A DNA stretch of 64,000 bases from Aphelenchoides besseyi (GCA_024699855.1 JAMPIQ010000001.1:8928001-8992000), one strand, 5' to 3'. Shown: positions 26,201 to 40,124, counted from the stretch's first letter. Numbers and translations are program-made. The notes: generated by a model from the letters alone, not told the origin.

Positions 26201-29200
26201 TGGCCTCCATCCAATCACTTTGTGTCTTAATACAGAAATCATTGAGAAACACGCAAAGTTGCCGCGTACTCAACAGAAAAGATTTCATTTTCGGTCGTTC
26301 TTTTTTTAATCACACATACCCCGTGGGTTCAAAACGATTCGAAGTACAAAATTTATTGCCAAAACCCCTGTTTGCACTCCCAACTTGTTGATAGCATTGA
26401 TTTCATTCATTTCTACGTTTCGAGCCAAAAAATCGTTGTTGGACGGTTGGTTAACTGGTCTCACATCTTATCATCACTTATCACAAATGTCTTGTGCTTG
26501 TGCTCTTCGCATTAAACCACTCGATTGTGGCCGGAAGGAGAATTTGTTAAGTTGGCGAGACCGGTTGCTTAACCGTCCGTTTCTGTTCGATTCAACGCTA
26601 TGACACAAAGTTTTCCTGTGCCTCCAATTGCACTTATCAGTCTGAACCTATGGGATGCCGGAAAATGAACGAAAAACAAAGAAACTAACGGTAAACTTTT
26701 GATGGTTTGCGATCAATTTGCATACGAAGCCTCGGAAATTGCCGCCTATTACGGTAATAGGTTCCACGTAAGTATACGCGTCTATTACAAAGGAAAAGGC
26801 AACTGATTACACGTGAATTTTGCTTTTTAGGATACAATGCCAGACTAAAGACTACAAATCTATGAAATTTTCTGAAACCGACTGCTGAATTTGAAGAACA
26901 AATACAAACGCTGTTGATTTTTAGTGCTCTTCAGCATAACGGCTAAAAAGAAGTCGACGGTGCCACAAGGTGACGACTACAAAGTTAAGGCATCAAAACA
27001 CAAAACACTTGCACGAATAAGGGTTTAGAAGTGGTAACGGATCTGTGTCGGTTTGAGTCAATTCAAATCAAAAAACTTGAACGACCTCAAGGGAACGTTT
27101 AAACCATGTTATTTGCGGGCCGCACGCTGAAGATAGCTAGTTGGGAGCCCAATAGAAAAATCGACCTGAACTCGGAATTGAGTTTTAGGAGTACAAAATA
27201 AAAGGCTAAGCAGTCCGACTAAAGTTTGAATGATCAAGCAGACAACAACCAACTTGCATGCCTCGCGCCAAAGCCCCAATTGATGCCTCTTAACCATTTG
27301 ATCTTAAGTCAATGAACTACCGTTCGCTTACTATTAACCGGTAAATTGGCGATTGCAACACAAACGAGCCGAAATCCAAACTAATTCCGCCGGTCATTTC
27401 ACGGACAATTGAAACGAAAACAAAAAGAAAAGCCGACAGCAACGGCATCGAAGGAGCAGCAGCAAAAAAATAACCGCACGTTTCAACGCAAAACCGAAGC
27501 TTCTCGTGGGAATTCAACGTCAAATTTTTTACCCTAAAGGCGATGTACGGGTCACTTCGAGTGTCCTGAATTTGCTGCGAAGTAACGAACTCATGTGTTA
27601 AAACAACAACAACCACGCCCTTGGGTCACCACTTCTGGGTTGTCAGTTTATGGTTTGACATAAAGTCGAGAATTCGTTGTCACTTCGATTTCATTTGCTT
27701 CAGATTCTTTTCGCTCAAAATCATCGTTTCAGTGGTCGTCAAAGAGATTTGCGAAAAAGCGGAACGAAAATTGGCAATTAAGAACACGATTAACATCTTC
27801 GACAATTACGTTTGAAACATCACTTGGACACCAATCCGCAAAGCCGCTGGATGAAGCGGAAATGCTTATGAAAAAACCTTAACTCCAGTTACGTGAATAA
27901 ACTCAAACGCATCGCAGTTCCTCTTTCAGCAAAACCGATTCAATGAACACGGAAATCCGACAAAACTGCGACAGTTTACAACAACCAACGGAAGCGGTCG
28001 TTTCAAACTCAATTCCGGCCATTATCCCTCCTCTCCTCCATACCTACCTGCCAAATCATTGGCGGGAAGTTGCAAAAACTGTCCGGTTCAACTCAATGAC
28101 AAGAATTGAATGACCGTGAAGTTGGAACGTTCATTGCGTGAAATCGAAACAGATGCAACGACATTCGAACCGACGACCATCGACTTGCGGTTTACGACCC
28201 GGTTTTTAGAAGTTGATATGAAAGTTGTCACAAAGTGTCGTTTGCTCTTAATCCCGAGCAATTCCGACTGCTGAATGATCCCCAAGACGCGCAATCATGC
28301 AACGAGAAATATGGTTCGAAAGACGCAGTCAATGGGTGTCGGGATTACGGTCCTCATTCAAATGGTTTATGTCTTCTGCTTTGTGCCGCGGAATTGGCAA
28401 GTTTTCGCAGAATCGTTTTTTGATAACTCCAACACCATCGCGCGTCTTCATACTAAATGGGTTTTGCATTGACGGATTAAAACTTATGGTCGTTGAAGCG
28501 GTTTTCTTTTACGCTTCGAGTGACTTTTGGCAAAACAACCGTCGATCGTTCTGACATTTCTGACTTTTTGTTGTTGCTAAACACAAAATTAGATGCAGTA
28601 TTAAGTGAATTCCTTAGTAACGCATTCCGTTACAACGATCAGATATCAAAAACCAGAGGGTTGACGAAGTCACGCCATTTGCTGGAGATTAAAATTTCAG
28701 GACAAATTCAAAGTATCTTCGGATCGATCTCTTCGTTTACGTTTTTGAGCATAATCCGAAGGCTAAAGGTTCCGCTTTGAGTTTTCATTTCCTTGGTTTG
28801 ATAACGAGAAAGCGGGTGGTTTTTGGGATTAGTTGCTGAGTGGTGGCACTTTTGATTTAGTCTCAACTTAATCTCTGTTATTCAAATATTCTGGTGCTTG
28901 AGAGGAAAGAGCAAGCGATTAGGAAGAAGGAAGAGAAATCAAGTTTGTTTCGGATGTTTTAAATGGAAGTAAATTCCATCGAATTGTTACAAAATGACGT
29001 CGATTGGAAGCCCTTGAGAAGTAAGAGACCGTCTTCGAGCGTTTGCTGATAACACTCGAATGACAAATGTAAAATTGTTGGACGATAATCGAACTACAAA
29101 TGTGAAGTAATGCGGAAGTCTGTAGTGCGGAGACTTTGGAAAAACAGTTCACGAAATTCCACGACAATTAGCTTTCCAACTAAACGTGATGTTAACAAAG

Positions 29201-32200
29201 AGATTGCATGCAAAGGACCACAAATACCAGCGGTTAATCCACTTCGGCCACACAACCGTCGATTACTGTAAACAACCAGAGTTGTTCTGGGAAAACGCGA
29301 GGGCGAGATTGTTTTTGACTCATCCTTGCGTTTGAATGCAAAAATCCCTCCAGCGGTATTTGCAAATTGACGGTCAACTGCGGTGTCTGTATTGCCACTT
29401 TTGGCTCCATAATCCATGTTTGATTGTTATGGTCAATTAATGTCTTAGATGGAGGGTTGCGTGGTTTTTGTTTCATGATCGTGTAACCTCGAGAAGTGGA
29501 TTAACGGTAAACATACCGCCAAATTTGTCAAAAAGCGGGAATTAAACTCAAAGATATCTGAAGGAATCAGAACACGCTTCCGAACAAAAAGCATGAAATT
29601 GGCTTTGTTTGTTGACTACAAGTTTCCAACGTCAATTGCGTTTACAGTACGCGTCTACACAGAGCAAAGAAGACGAGTTGCGGGCTTTGCGTTAATAGAA
29701 ACTTCGCAATCCGCTTCACAAAAGACGCCAATTTTAGTTGGACAACCGATAATTAAACCAGTCGACCAAAATTTTCTATTTTCGCATTTTTGTACCTCGG
29801 AAGCGATTAACCAGCGTGTTGTTGGCGAACTGATTTGCGTCATGATAATTGGCCCTTCAGGTTGCCAATTAGAAAAAAATAAGAACATGTAAATAATTGA
29901 TGGCACGAAATTCACGACCAAGTCAAACGGTTTAGACGACTAAGCGGAAGATAAGTGAGAGGAACTTTTAATGAACAACTCGGACATAAGAACCACGAGG
30001 TCCAACAAGTTCACGAGAGTTGCGCTTCGATGAACTTGGAAAACCAATTGGTAAATTGAAATACACTCACAAGTTTCATATTTTCGGACAAATTTTCTTC
30101 TAGGCATCACTGATCTTTTAGCGAAAGCTTGAGAAATTACGTTGATTCACAAGCCGAGATCTTAAAGCGCTTGTTTGGTTAGCAGATTGGAAGTTAATCG
30201 GAATTTGATTTGAATGAAGAGCAAAAGAATTTAGAGTGCGGACCATTTGTGTAACTTTCTTGGTTTGTTAGCTTTCGAGTTATTTCGACCGTACGACCAC
30301 AATCAACAGACTCTTGGGAATGGAAGGTCGAAGGAGACTGAGCTCCAAAAATGATCGGAGTTAACAGAAGACGATAAGGTGCGCGAAGATTCGAAAAACT
30401 TTCGACTTCCCGAAGCACTTTGCTCAGAAGTGATGAATTCCACCCCCTCGTGTCCTGTCAGTTGTGCTCCGTCTGTCCATCTTTGCATGTTTTTTATTCG
30501 AGTGGTGAAACTGCTGAAATTGAGTTTGAAATGCGAAGCGCTCGTGGCTGAAGGATGCGTGTTGAAAATAGTTTTTGAGTTGTCGCGCTTCATTCAAATG
30601 TAATGAAACCAGGTTTTGGCAGTTTGCCTCTGCAAACGACAACCCACTTCAAGACGCATCTCACGTCCTACAAATTTGTATTTTTGAAATGACGGCAGGA
30701 ATGAAATGTTTACAAATTCTTTCGAACGTCAATCCACATAAATAACACTAAAACATTTGAACCACGCGAAAAATTCTGTTGATTATGAAATACAGTAGTC
30801 AACAGGTAACTGCCGAGCAAGCTTGATGGTCGAAAGGCTTCGCACAACGAAAACATCGTCGACAGAAAGTCGGAGCTCAGTTGATGCTCGTAAACAACTC
30901 GAATGTCTTCAACCGTAGCTCCAAAACTTCCAATTCGTTCCATGAATTTTGAGGGTCCGAATTTGATAACCGTCGGTTCAGATCAATGGGACACGGATTT
31001 CCGTTGTTTATGAGCGTTGATTTTCACTGACAAATTCGCTTCGAATAAACGTGAAACAATGGCGAGTTCTTTAGACGATAATAGAAATCTCGGAAATTTA
31101 ATTAGTCGACACGAACGTTTTGAGCAGTTGGAGTCCTTCGAATTTCGCAAACGGAAGAAACGGTTTCTGAGCAATAAACACGCGAATCGAGAAGAATCAA
31201 CACGCATTAGGGACTAAGAAGTTTTTGTGAAGAAGTTCTTGGCGTGACATCAGTTGGTGTTCGCGAGCTACAAAAATCCGCTTACAACGCGTGTGTTTAA
31301 CAATTGTGTGCCAAATTCTGTAGTGATTTATCCGTTGATAGAGGATAAGAACGCCAAATCGTAAAAGAATTTGGAATGCAAAAAGTATCTTCAGGCAATC
31401 CATAGCATGCCGTCTCTCCAAATTTCTTCAGTACAAATCCCACATTCGTGTACTGTAGAATTTGGACGGAATCGGGCACTACAAGCGGCCTCTAGTTCGC
31501 TTACTTTGCCAAATGACTATGCGGTAGAGAAAATGCCCAACGTCAAAGTTGATTAGAAGTCATCCGCTTTATTCGTTAGATGATTACTTAGAACAGAACG
31601 TTAAAACTAGTGAGCTGATGAGAATTCGTTTACGTAGATTACCGCACGATAGAACATTTTCGACTCAAACAATCGCTTGTTCGGAAGCATGAATAAAATA
31701 TTTGACCTTTTGACCGTGTTCGTTAAACCGGAGCTTATTCGGTTATCTTTTTTTAACCTGAAATTAAGTTCACCGAGATCCAAATGTCACTCAAAGGACA
31801 AGACCTTTAGTTATGGTTATTAAACACACGATCGTTCGAATTCAGTTCACTATTTGGAACTCAAAGAAGCTAAGTTCGAAAACGAGTCAGCTTTCAAGAC
31901 AAACATCAAAGATTGTCCGAAACCTTATGTCCGGTAACGATCGTATTTGTTTTGGAAAGCTTCGTGTAATTGTCTAAAATGCGGAGATGCTTTCGATGTC
32001 CCAAACAAAGTGTGAGATTCGAAGTTTCGTAACGATTCCTCTGCTCATTCGACTAATTTATTCAGCGTTGGCGTCTCATTTCACATGTAAACTGCCGAAT
32101 CCTCGAATTGTAATGAGCGGAAAAGTGCCGATGTGACCGAAACGGTTTCCGTTTCTCTTCCGCAGGCGCCTTTCCCACTTCGGAAGAATCGAGAATTAGC

Positions 32201-35200
32201 ATCGTTTATCCATGGGACCGAGATTCACGACTATTGGCTCTTCGTATCGTTCTTCGACGTACCAATGACAACCGTAACTCTGCATTTTAAACGATAACGA
32301 TTTCTGATATCAAAGAAAATGCCCAAATTACTCGGATATTAGTGACGAAGCAGAATCTGTAGACCTATTAACGTAACCAACAATATCAAGTTCTAGCTGC
32401 ATTCCTCTCGTTGTGCCAAAAGAACAAACGTGCTCAGTGAGCAGCCAATTTGAGTCAGAAGTCTCGTTCGAAACTGTAGGCGTGTTTTTGAGCGATTAGA
32501 ACTCGTTTATAGAACGCTTTTATTGCGGTTCGATTTGTAAAACTCAGTACCGGTTGTTAATCGAAAGCTGCGGGGGCAAAGGCCACGAGTTTTGTACTGA
32601 ATTTGACTAATCGACGGACATGTGGCGACCGTCGGCTACATGAGCGATTGACGCTCAATTCAATTAATCAATTTCCGGTCATCGCCCTTTTCAGTCGTCG
32701 ACTTGATTTCCGAATAAACGACTATAACTCTTCGGTCTCGTTTTAGGCCAAAACAACAACAAAGATCAAAAAACTGTGAAAATTGAAAACCAATTCAAGA
32801 AAGTACTTTCGCAAAAGATGACGGAAACGTCAATCCAAAACTGCTGGATTACTTGAAATGAGTCAATCGAGATGTGTGGGTGAAAAGAACATGACTTGTG
32901 GATGAGAAATTCACGTAAAGATTTCAGATCATAATCCGTCCGAACTGCAAAACACGGGCGACAAGTGAGCTTATCCGCAACAATTCTCGGTAATCTCCAT
33001 GTCCCTCGAAACCATCCGGTCGTATTTTCGGGTTTGAGGTAAAAACGTTCGCGAACAAAAACATACGACCGATGTCGAATGCTGGAGCTTTTCACGCTAA
33101 TGAAACACAATTGTTATCAACTGGAATGAGTTCAAATATGAAAAAATAGCTAGTCAATAGAAAAGCAAAGGATGTTAACAAAAATCCGAGATTCACTGAT
33201 CAAACTTTGTTTCAGAGTTCACAACGGATGCTCAATGCTTGTTCTAGTACAAGCTGCAATTCCGCATAAACGTCAACATCAACGTACTTGAACTTTGTAG
33301 TTCAATACCGAGAATTAAATTGATCATTAAACGTGTCTTTTGAAGCTTCTTCAGGTTTTCGGAACTCACAACAAGTACAGTAACCCACGCATTAAGGAAA
33401 TTTCGTAGCCACAGAAAAAATGATAGGTTGTGTCGGCTAATGGTAAGCGTCGGTTCAAAAATGCCAACAGTTGTGCTTCGTACCAAAGACGAAATTTTAA
33501 TTATCGGGTTTAAGATGCCAAAATAAACGGTTAAAAGAATCGGAAGTCGCTGTGCGCAAATCAAAATCCTCAGATGCTTTTGCCAAATGACCATAAATTA
33601 GTTGAACTGTTGAACTCAGTGCATGTAAGTAGGATGGTTAAATAAACTGGGATTTATGAAGCAACTAACCACAATAATCTCGGTCTTCAATATAATCAGT
33701 GTAATGTAAGTTGAATTTCGATTTCTCTTTTAACCAACTACGAAGTAGCTTCAAAGCAAGAGTTCTAACTGTGCGGTTGAATTTGAAACTCGCCGAGATG
33801 CCCAAAACCAATTAGTGATATCTGATCCTTGAGCGAATTTGTTGCGCGAGTGTGTGAAAGGCAGAAGAGTCGAATGCCAAATTTCGAAGTCATGTGAATT
33901 CGCACAGCTTGTTTCTGGAGCGATAAATGAGCGTCGCCTTCAGTTTGATGATAATTAGAAAGTGATGAGTAAAACGAAACCTCCGTTTTCTCTTTCGCTC
34001 AGAAATGTCACCTATCTTTAGCAACAGATCGAACTCAACTGATTGGAGTTCCGGTTTGAACGTGCAAACAAACGCACGTTCTCAAAGATTGAGAAATCAC
34101 ATTCTCAAAAGCGCGAACCAGCGAATTAACTTCGATGGACTTTAAATCCCCGGTCCTTGCAAAACAAGACCCGAAGCCTCAAAAGTGCAGATTGGCGCCG
34201 ATTGAGCAAAAACAAGTGAGTTTGTGGTTTCTTATTTCCATTCACCGACGTCGAGGTCTAATCCGCTGGTTCAAGAAATCTGTCGAGTTAGCTGAGCGGA
34301 AGTTACGTGAAAGACAACCACTTTCCCGACAACCAATAGTTCAGAAGATAACAAAATTCACGTATCAAACCCGAAAATACGAAGCCCACGCCCAATCGGT
34401 CGAGAACTGCGCGTACAGAAACCGGTTGGTTTTTGTTGTTACAAGTGAGGTGAAGAGAATATCGTGGATCAGCCAAACGCTCAAAAATTTTTTACCGTCG
34501 GGTATTTCCCGAGAGAGTAAAACGGAAAGGGAAATTGCGTCGAACTTAAAAATCCGAGTAAATTGCGTGTGCGGTGGTGGTCACCAATGGTTCTGCGCTG
34601 TCTTCCATTTGCGTACACCTGGAAATCGAAACGATCGGACGTGAGTGTTCGGGTTCGAAAACGGAAGTAAAATCGAAACGTTGAAGTCGCGCATCTTCTG
34701 CTTTTTGCAATCCAAAAACTGGACAAACTGTTTCGGGAGTTGCAAACAAACAAAAAAGTTTTGAAGTCAAAACTCTCAACTAACGGAAACACGACGGGTG
34801 GTCGGAGAGTAAACCGTTCGCTCTGATTCAGCTACGAACGACAGTCGAGAAGTCAGTTTGCAAACCGTTGGCACAGCGGGAAACGAAAAGAAGGTCGATG
34901 GAACTCGAGAAAAACGATCAGCAGAAGTTCGTTGTCCAATCGATTGATTTCAATAGCTGCGCAACTTGTCGTTATGAACCGAAATGACACACGTGCGAGA
35001 TCTTTCCAAAGTGTCGAATACCATTAAAGGTTGTGATTCCATTGAATTAGACTCATAAATCAAACATCACCAGAAATTAGGTGTCAGAACGATAAGGGCT
35101 GAAATTCGATTCCACAATCCGACAGCTCGTTAACCGCACACCAAAACTTTTTAGCAAAAACTTGAGCTGAAGAACATCAGAAGACAACTGTAATCGATGG

Positions 35201-36282
35201 GCTAAATGAGTGAGTTTGCAGATCAGGAAAAAGTCGTCCGTAAGACAGAAATTAAACTCCGGTCAGCGGATACTCAAAACACGTTCCATAAATGACAGTC
35301 GATAAAACGCGACTGTTTTCCTCGGATTGCGCACTTAATCTCGGTAGTTTGTCAGCAGTCGGATGGTCGTTTTTAATTTCTTCCAACTGAACGGCATCGG
35401 CATCTCTATCCCGCAGTTGGTTCGCCGAGCATGTATCACGGATGTTCCTCCAAAGAAAACACCCAATTAGGTTGTTAAGCAGGAAAACCGCATGAAGTCG
35501 ATTGGTTTCAAAGATCACGCAAAAACATCTTCTTTGTTTGTTCCGGCCAATTGCACTCACAACAACATCCTCCAAACTAACTCTTACAGTCGTACGAAAC
35601 GACTGGAAACCGGAAATCCAACTTTCGATTAAACCTCCGGCTCAAAAAACAGCGGAAGAAACTGAAAGTGATTCGGGAAGCAGAATGACGGGACGGTTAC
35701 GATCCGAACGCAAACAGCATCGACTCAGAACGAAACTGATGCCCGTGGCCCACGAAGATCAAAAAATCTTCGCTTCAGCGATTTCATATTTCCGTTGATC
35801 GGGTGAGATCGAGTGCGAAAAAACGATTAAGAAATGAAACCGCCGTCACATTTTGTTTGTCTTTCAATTTTCTGCTCACGGACGTCGAAAATCTCCCGGA
35901 AACCAACCGATTAACTTGAAGAAGAACACTGAAAACCTTGACGTTCATCCCAAAACTGCAGATATCAAACGCTTCGTTTGGACGATCAACGTGTTACCAA
36001 TCGAAGTGCAGTTCACAATTTTTGACTCGTGGCCTTTCACAAGCAGACGACGTACGTGCAAACAAACCAGAGGAGATGATCCAATCATCGTTTTCGCTAA
36101 TCAGCTCAACTCTTCGGATGGCAAATGCGAAAGACAAACAACTTGGTTGCATTTCACTATGAGACTTTTGATTGTTCAATAAAAGTGATTATGAAGAATT
36201 TTAAGCAGTTTTTATCATTAAGAGCTTTGGTTCTTGCAACACAAATGAACAGACAGCAAACTGAAACTAATGACGAAAATTC
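11207..36282. other. about 25 kb gene desert with biased short words
   Basis: No convincing gene is found on either strand. Open frames are mostly under 140 codons, rich in Phe, Arg and Ser, often stacked on both strands, and match no family I know. The stretch is rich in TTCGAA, in TACNGTA heptamers up to about 33.4 kb, and in short A or T runs that look spaced near one helical turn. It could hold long 5' introns, alternative promoters or enhancers of the minus-strand gene at 7-11.2 kb. A short laminin-EGF-like open segment at about 14314-14395 (+) is the only domain-like hint and is weak. Confidence 0.6.
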
Positions 36283-38261
36283 TTAATCAGAAAGTACAAT
36301 AATATCCGAATCCGAGTCCGAACCATCCACTGCCGCCTGGTCATTAGACTCTTCAACACCCTCTTCACTCTCCAGTTCACTGTATTGTTCCTCTTCATCG
36401 TAATTTTCAAGCTCCTCCGCATAATCTTCTGGTTCTTCTAAGTCATCATCGTCGACTTCGTCTTCCACTCCCGGATCGGAAGCAGAATCGACGATATCTT
36501 CAGGTTGTGGCTCGTTGGCAAAAAGAATCTCAACCGATTCATCTGCCGGTTGATTTGACATTGGAGCATCGTCGGTTTCCGAACCTTGACCCTCGTCAAT
36601 GTCGCTTTCATCGATGCCCTCATCCTGTTGCTCATTAGCTCCAAGTTCCGGTGATTCGTCGGCAGGAACAATTTGATCTTCTTGTTGCTGATCCACGTGC
36701 ACTGAGTTTTGGTTTGCCAACTGACCGGCGGGTTCTTCAACAAAAGATGATGCTGAATAGAACGACTCGTTGGTCATATTTGCATGTGCTTGTGGTTCCA
36801 CGACCATCGAATTTGATGGCTCTTGACTTGAGATTACTGCTTCTTTCCTTAATTGTTGCAATGTGTTCATGAAAAGATTTTGTGCATCTAAATTAAAGTG
36901 AAGAGAAACAACGATCGTTTAATGCTTACTCTCATCGACGCTGAAATCCGTACGTGATCGTTTAACCTCCGTTTCCATTTCATCTTCCGCAATATTATCT
37001 CCTCGTTGTAGTAATCTTTTTCGAGAATGCTCCTGAACTTCTGCTTCGAAATCGTCATCCCGCAGTGCTTGTGGAGCAATAGTTGAAGATTCAAAATGAT
37101 CTTGAGCCGCCGCTTCGTGAATTCCCGCTTCACCGGTTTGGTTTTCGGAATACTTGTCGTTCATAGACACGTCATTTTCGTTTGACTGGTCTTCCAAAAC
37201 CGCTGATTCGTTCAGCAAATCAGTGGCCGCTAATTGTTTTTGGATCAAAGCGAAGTTCTCACTAATGGAGATGGGCTGAAATCTGCGAATACAAAACAAA
37301 GAAAACAATTAGAGACTTACATTGCTGTTTGCATTCACGTATTCTTCTACTGCCAATTTCCATGGTGGGTAATGCTCCAAAACTGGACAATAACGTTGAT
37401 GAAGTCTCAACGGGTTAAGAGCGAGAGTTTCAGTTTTTGGAAAGAGGGTTTTGAGACAAAAATCACAATGCAATTTGTTTTCTCTAAAACCGAGTTCAAC
37501 GTTGAATGTCGTTATCGAGAACTTACCGTGCAATCCAACCGGCAACTGCAAAATAAAGAGAGAAGTCGGGTTGCACTTTAAGAATATGGGCGTAGTTGCT
37601 GAATTCGTCGGTTATCTCTCCGCATTCAACTCGTGAATCCGGAAACATTGTACGAATCGAATCGCGCTGTTGTTCCACAGTATAAGACGGCAGCTCGTAA
37701 CTCCGACCCACTCGCCACGGACACAACTTCTCATGAGATGTGTGAAGAGATGACAAAACATCACTGAATATTGAAGGGAAAGAACAAAGAAACAATCTTA
37801 CTGTCCAAATCTTTTCAACTGGTCAGGATCTAATTCAGAATCTGATGGAGGAGAAATCGAAATCTGAGCGCGACAATCATCACATCGAAGTGTTCCATTG
37901 TCAACGTAAATCCAACCGGCCAACGCGCATTTGACCGGATTCACTGTTTCGGGATACGAGATCTCCAAATGCTGAATAGCGAAATCAATTGGACATTGAA
38001 CTAGAACTTACGTATGTTTGTAAACGTTTGCGATAACTCTGCCAATGTTCTTCGAAAAGCGAGTTGCTGTTTACACAATTAAAACAGAATTTCTGAACAA
38101 ACTTACTCTGCGAACTGGACTTCATCGACGGAATCGGCAAAAAGTTGAGCCTGTTGAAGAACGTCGTTGCACAAGTCACGAATTCGTTGGCCACTATTTT
38201 CATCCAAATGATTTCGATTAAACATACGGCTAAGTGTCGGGTACGTGGTCTTGACTTCCAT
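36283..38261 (-). CDS. ZC3HC1: ZC3HC1/NIPA-like C3HC zinc-finger protein
   Basis: ZC3HC1 (NIPA) is a nuclear-envelope protein of the pore basket, also described as an F-box-like adaptor acting on cyclin B1. The start ATG (38261) follows an acceptor-like TTTGCAG, suggesting trans-splicing or a non-coding first exon. The N-terminal half carries the C3HC zinc-binding domain: LFEEHWQSYRKRLQTY, a block with CALAGWIYV and LRCDDCRAQI, then LKRFGQ and SLHTSHEKLCPWR, the family's H-x3-C pattern. A second Cys/His module follows (LHCDFCLKTLFPK ... LRLHQRYCPVLEHYPPW), matching the Rsm1-like half. The C-terminal 250 or so residues are disordered and very acidic, after a basic KRSRTD patch, ending EESNDQ...IIVLSD. 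Family assignment rests on domain order and cysteine spacing. The acidic tail is longer and more acidic than I expect for the human protein. Confidence 0.8.
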
Positions 38262-38694
38262 CTGCAAAAATAACTTCAAAAGTAATCTAAGGTTGTATAT
38301 CACGAAAACACATTCATATTCAATGTATTCTTCTACATATTCATTAACCGAATGTGACAACAACGAGAGGGCCAAAAGAGCAAAAATAGCAACAAAATAT
38401 ACTTAATCGATTTCGATTAGTATGCCAATTTATTTTCAGCTTCATTGTGGGAGATTCACGGAATAATGTGTGGTATCAACCAGAACGACGGTTGAACAAA
38501 TGTTTGAAAGATTTAAAGCGTTTTGGCTTCACACGTTCAACCAATTGCTCTTCGTCAGCACGTGCAGGTACCGGTTCTAATTCGGCCCAATCTTCAGCTA
38601 AACCGAAAACCAATGAGCTTCAATGGACTTCAACTAACCATCAACATCCGACCATATCTCAATTTCTTTGTTCTTGTTTATATCGATCTGAAAG

Positions 38695-40124
38695 TCAATT
38701 TCGATTAACAGATGCTTTGGCTTTGCTGACCGATGATATACGCCGTACTCGATTTCGATTGCTTGACTGTTTGACGAATATTCCCTTCTTTGGAAATTGA
38801 CGAGTTTTTTCCATTTTCCGACGCATTGATTCGTGTCGACCAATGAGTATTGCATCCATCCGCATGTCGGGATCACAGTCGGATTCGAAACCCAAAACTG
38901 AGCGAACAGTCTCCAACGAACGTTCGTTCATTGGATGCATGATAACGGTCGAAACGAAACCACGTTTCTGAAGGCTTTGAAGAATGTACGATTTTGCTTC
39001 TTGGGTCGTTTTGACGGGCACTCCATCAACATCCAAAATTGTGTCACCAACTTCTAGAACACCAGCCCCTAGATTTTAACTGTCAACTTCCTTTGCTGTC
39101 CATATTACCTAAGCCTTCTTCGTCGACTTTTATCAACATAACTGTGTCAGCATGTGCTTTCACAGCGAATCCCAATTTGACTTGTGGACGATAGAAAAGA
39201 TACGCAGTAAAGTAGAAATCACCCTGAAGATATCGATTGTTAAATGAGCACTTAATTGTGGAACTTGCAGTTTTCTTGTTGATGTTCAAACGCTTCAAAC
39301 GATTTTCACTGACCGGTTTAATTCGAATCGGACGATCAATGGAAACCAAAAGCGAATTTTTTGAGTTGCGAAGAGTCTCGTAAAAAGCGTCCAAGTTTTT
39401 TATCTAGCTGATGTATGAGTCAAGTCTTAAACTGATTACCAACCTTACGGGTGTTCACCGAACGAATCATGTCGCCCACGAGAAGTTTGCCGCTGAACGG
39501 TGATGTTCCAGATCGTGGATCCAAAGAAAGAACAACCATCTCCGGTGAGAGCTTCATGCCCAACTAAAAAATAGCCAATGATTATTAAGTGAAGAGATTT
39601 ACGTATTGTCCATGCTCGTAATCGACTTCGAATTTTATTTTCTGAAATGGCGGTCCGGAAGCAAGTTCTCGTTTAAGTTCTTGCTCCAACGAGTCGCGTG
39701 AACTTCCTTCAGTTTGTGTACGAGTATCCGTAGTGATGGTTGTTTCCTCGGAGATTGTTGTATTCTGACCATCCTTCTTTCGACGTCGACGTTTTCGCAC
39801 AGGTTTCGGTTGCTGTTTTGATTCTTGATTCAACTGACTGGTACTTGGAGCGGCGATCATTGTACTTGTAGCAGCACTCATTGTGCTCGGGCCTTGCATA
39901 ACCGATTTGCTTTGAGCCAACGATTTTTGATTTGCAGAAGGCGCAGCAAAGTCGTTTTTTGGAGTTTTGGAGACTGGTTGAACTGAATTTTTGGCTAAAA
40001 CTTAGTTTATACGTATTCAATGTCTCCTACCTTGTGTGTTTCCGGTTTCCACCATAACCGATGGTGCAGGCATATCTTCGATCGTGATCATTGCTGTCTT
40101 GTCGTTCTCTTTCAAGTTGGTCAT
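38695..40124 (-). CDS. paired-PDZ-domain protein, nematode-type
   Basis: The ATG at 40124 opens MTNLKENDKTAMITIEDMP, followed by a Ser/Thr/Gln-rich disordered part with a strongly basic patch (PVRKRRRRKK). Two PDZ-like domains follow. The first contains LGMKLSPEMVVLSLDP and KLLVGDMIRSVNTRKV, the second VKLGFAVKAHADTVMLI and VLEVGDTILDVDGVPVKT. Both show the usual GLG-like entry loop replaced by a hydrophobic variant and the V-G-D-x-I-x-x-V core. The C-terminus is basic (RNRVRRISSVSKAKASVNRN). PDZ domains bind C-terminal peptides of membrane or scaffold proteins. Nematodes have an expanded set of such small two-PDZ proteins of unclear job, and this looks like one. It lies head-to-tail upstream of ZC3HC1 on the same strand with about 430 bp between coding ends, too far to call an operon. 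Confidence 0.75.
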
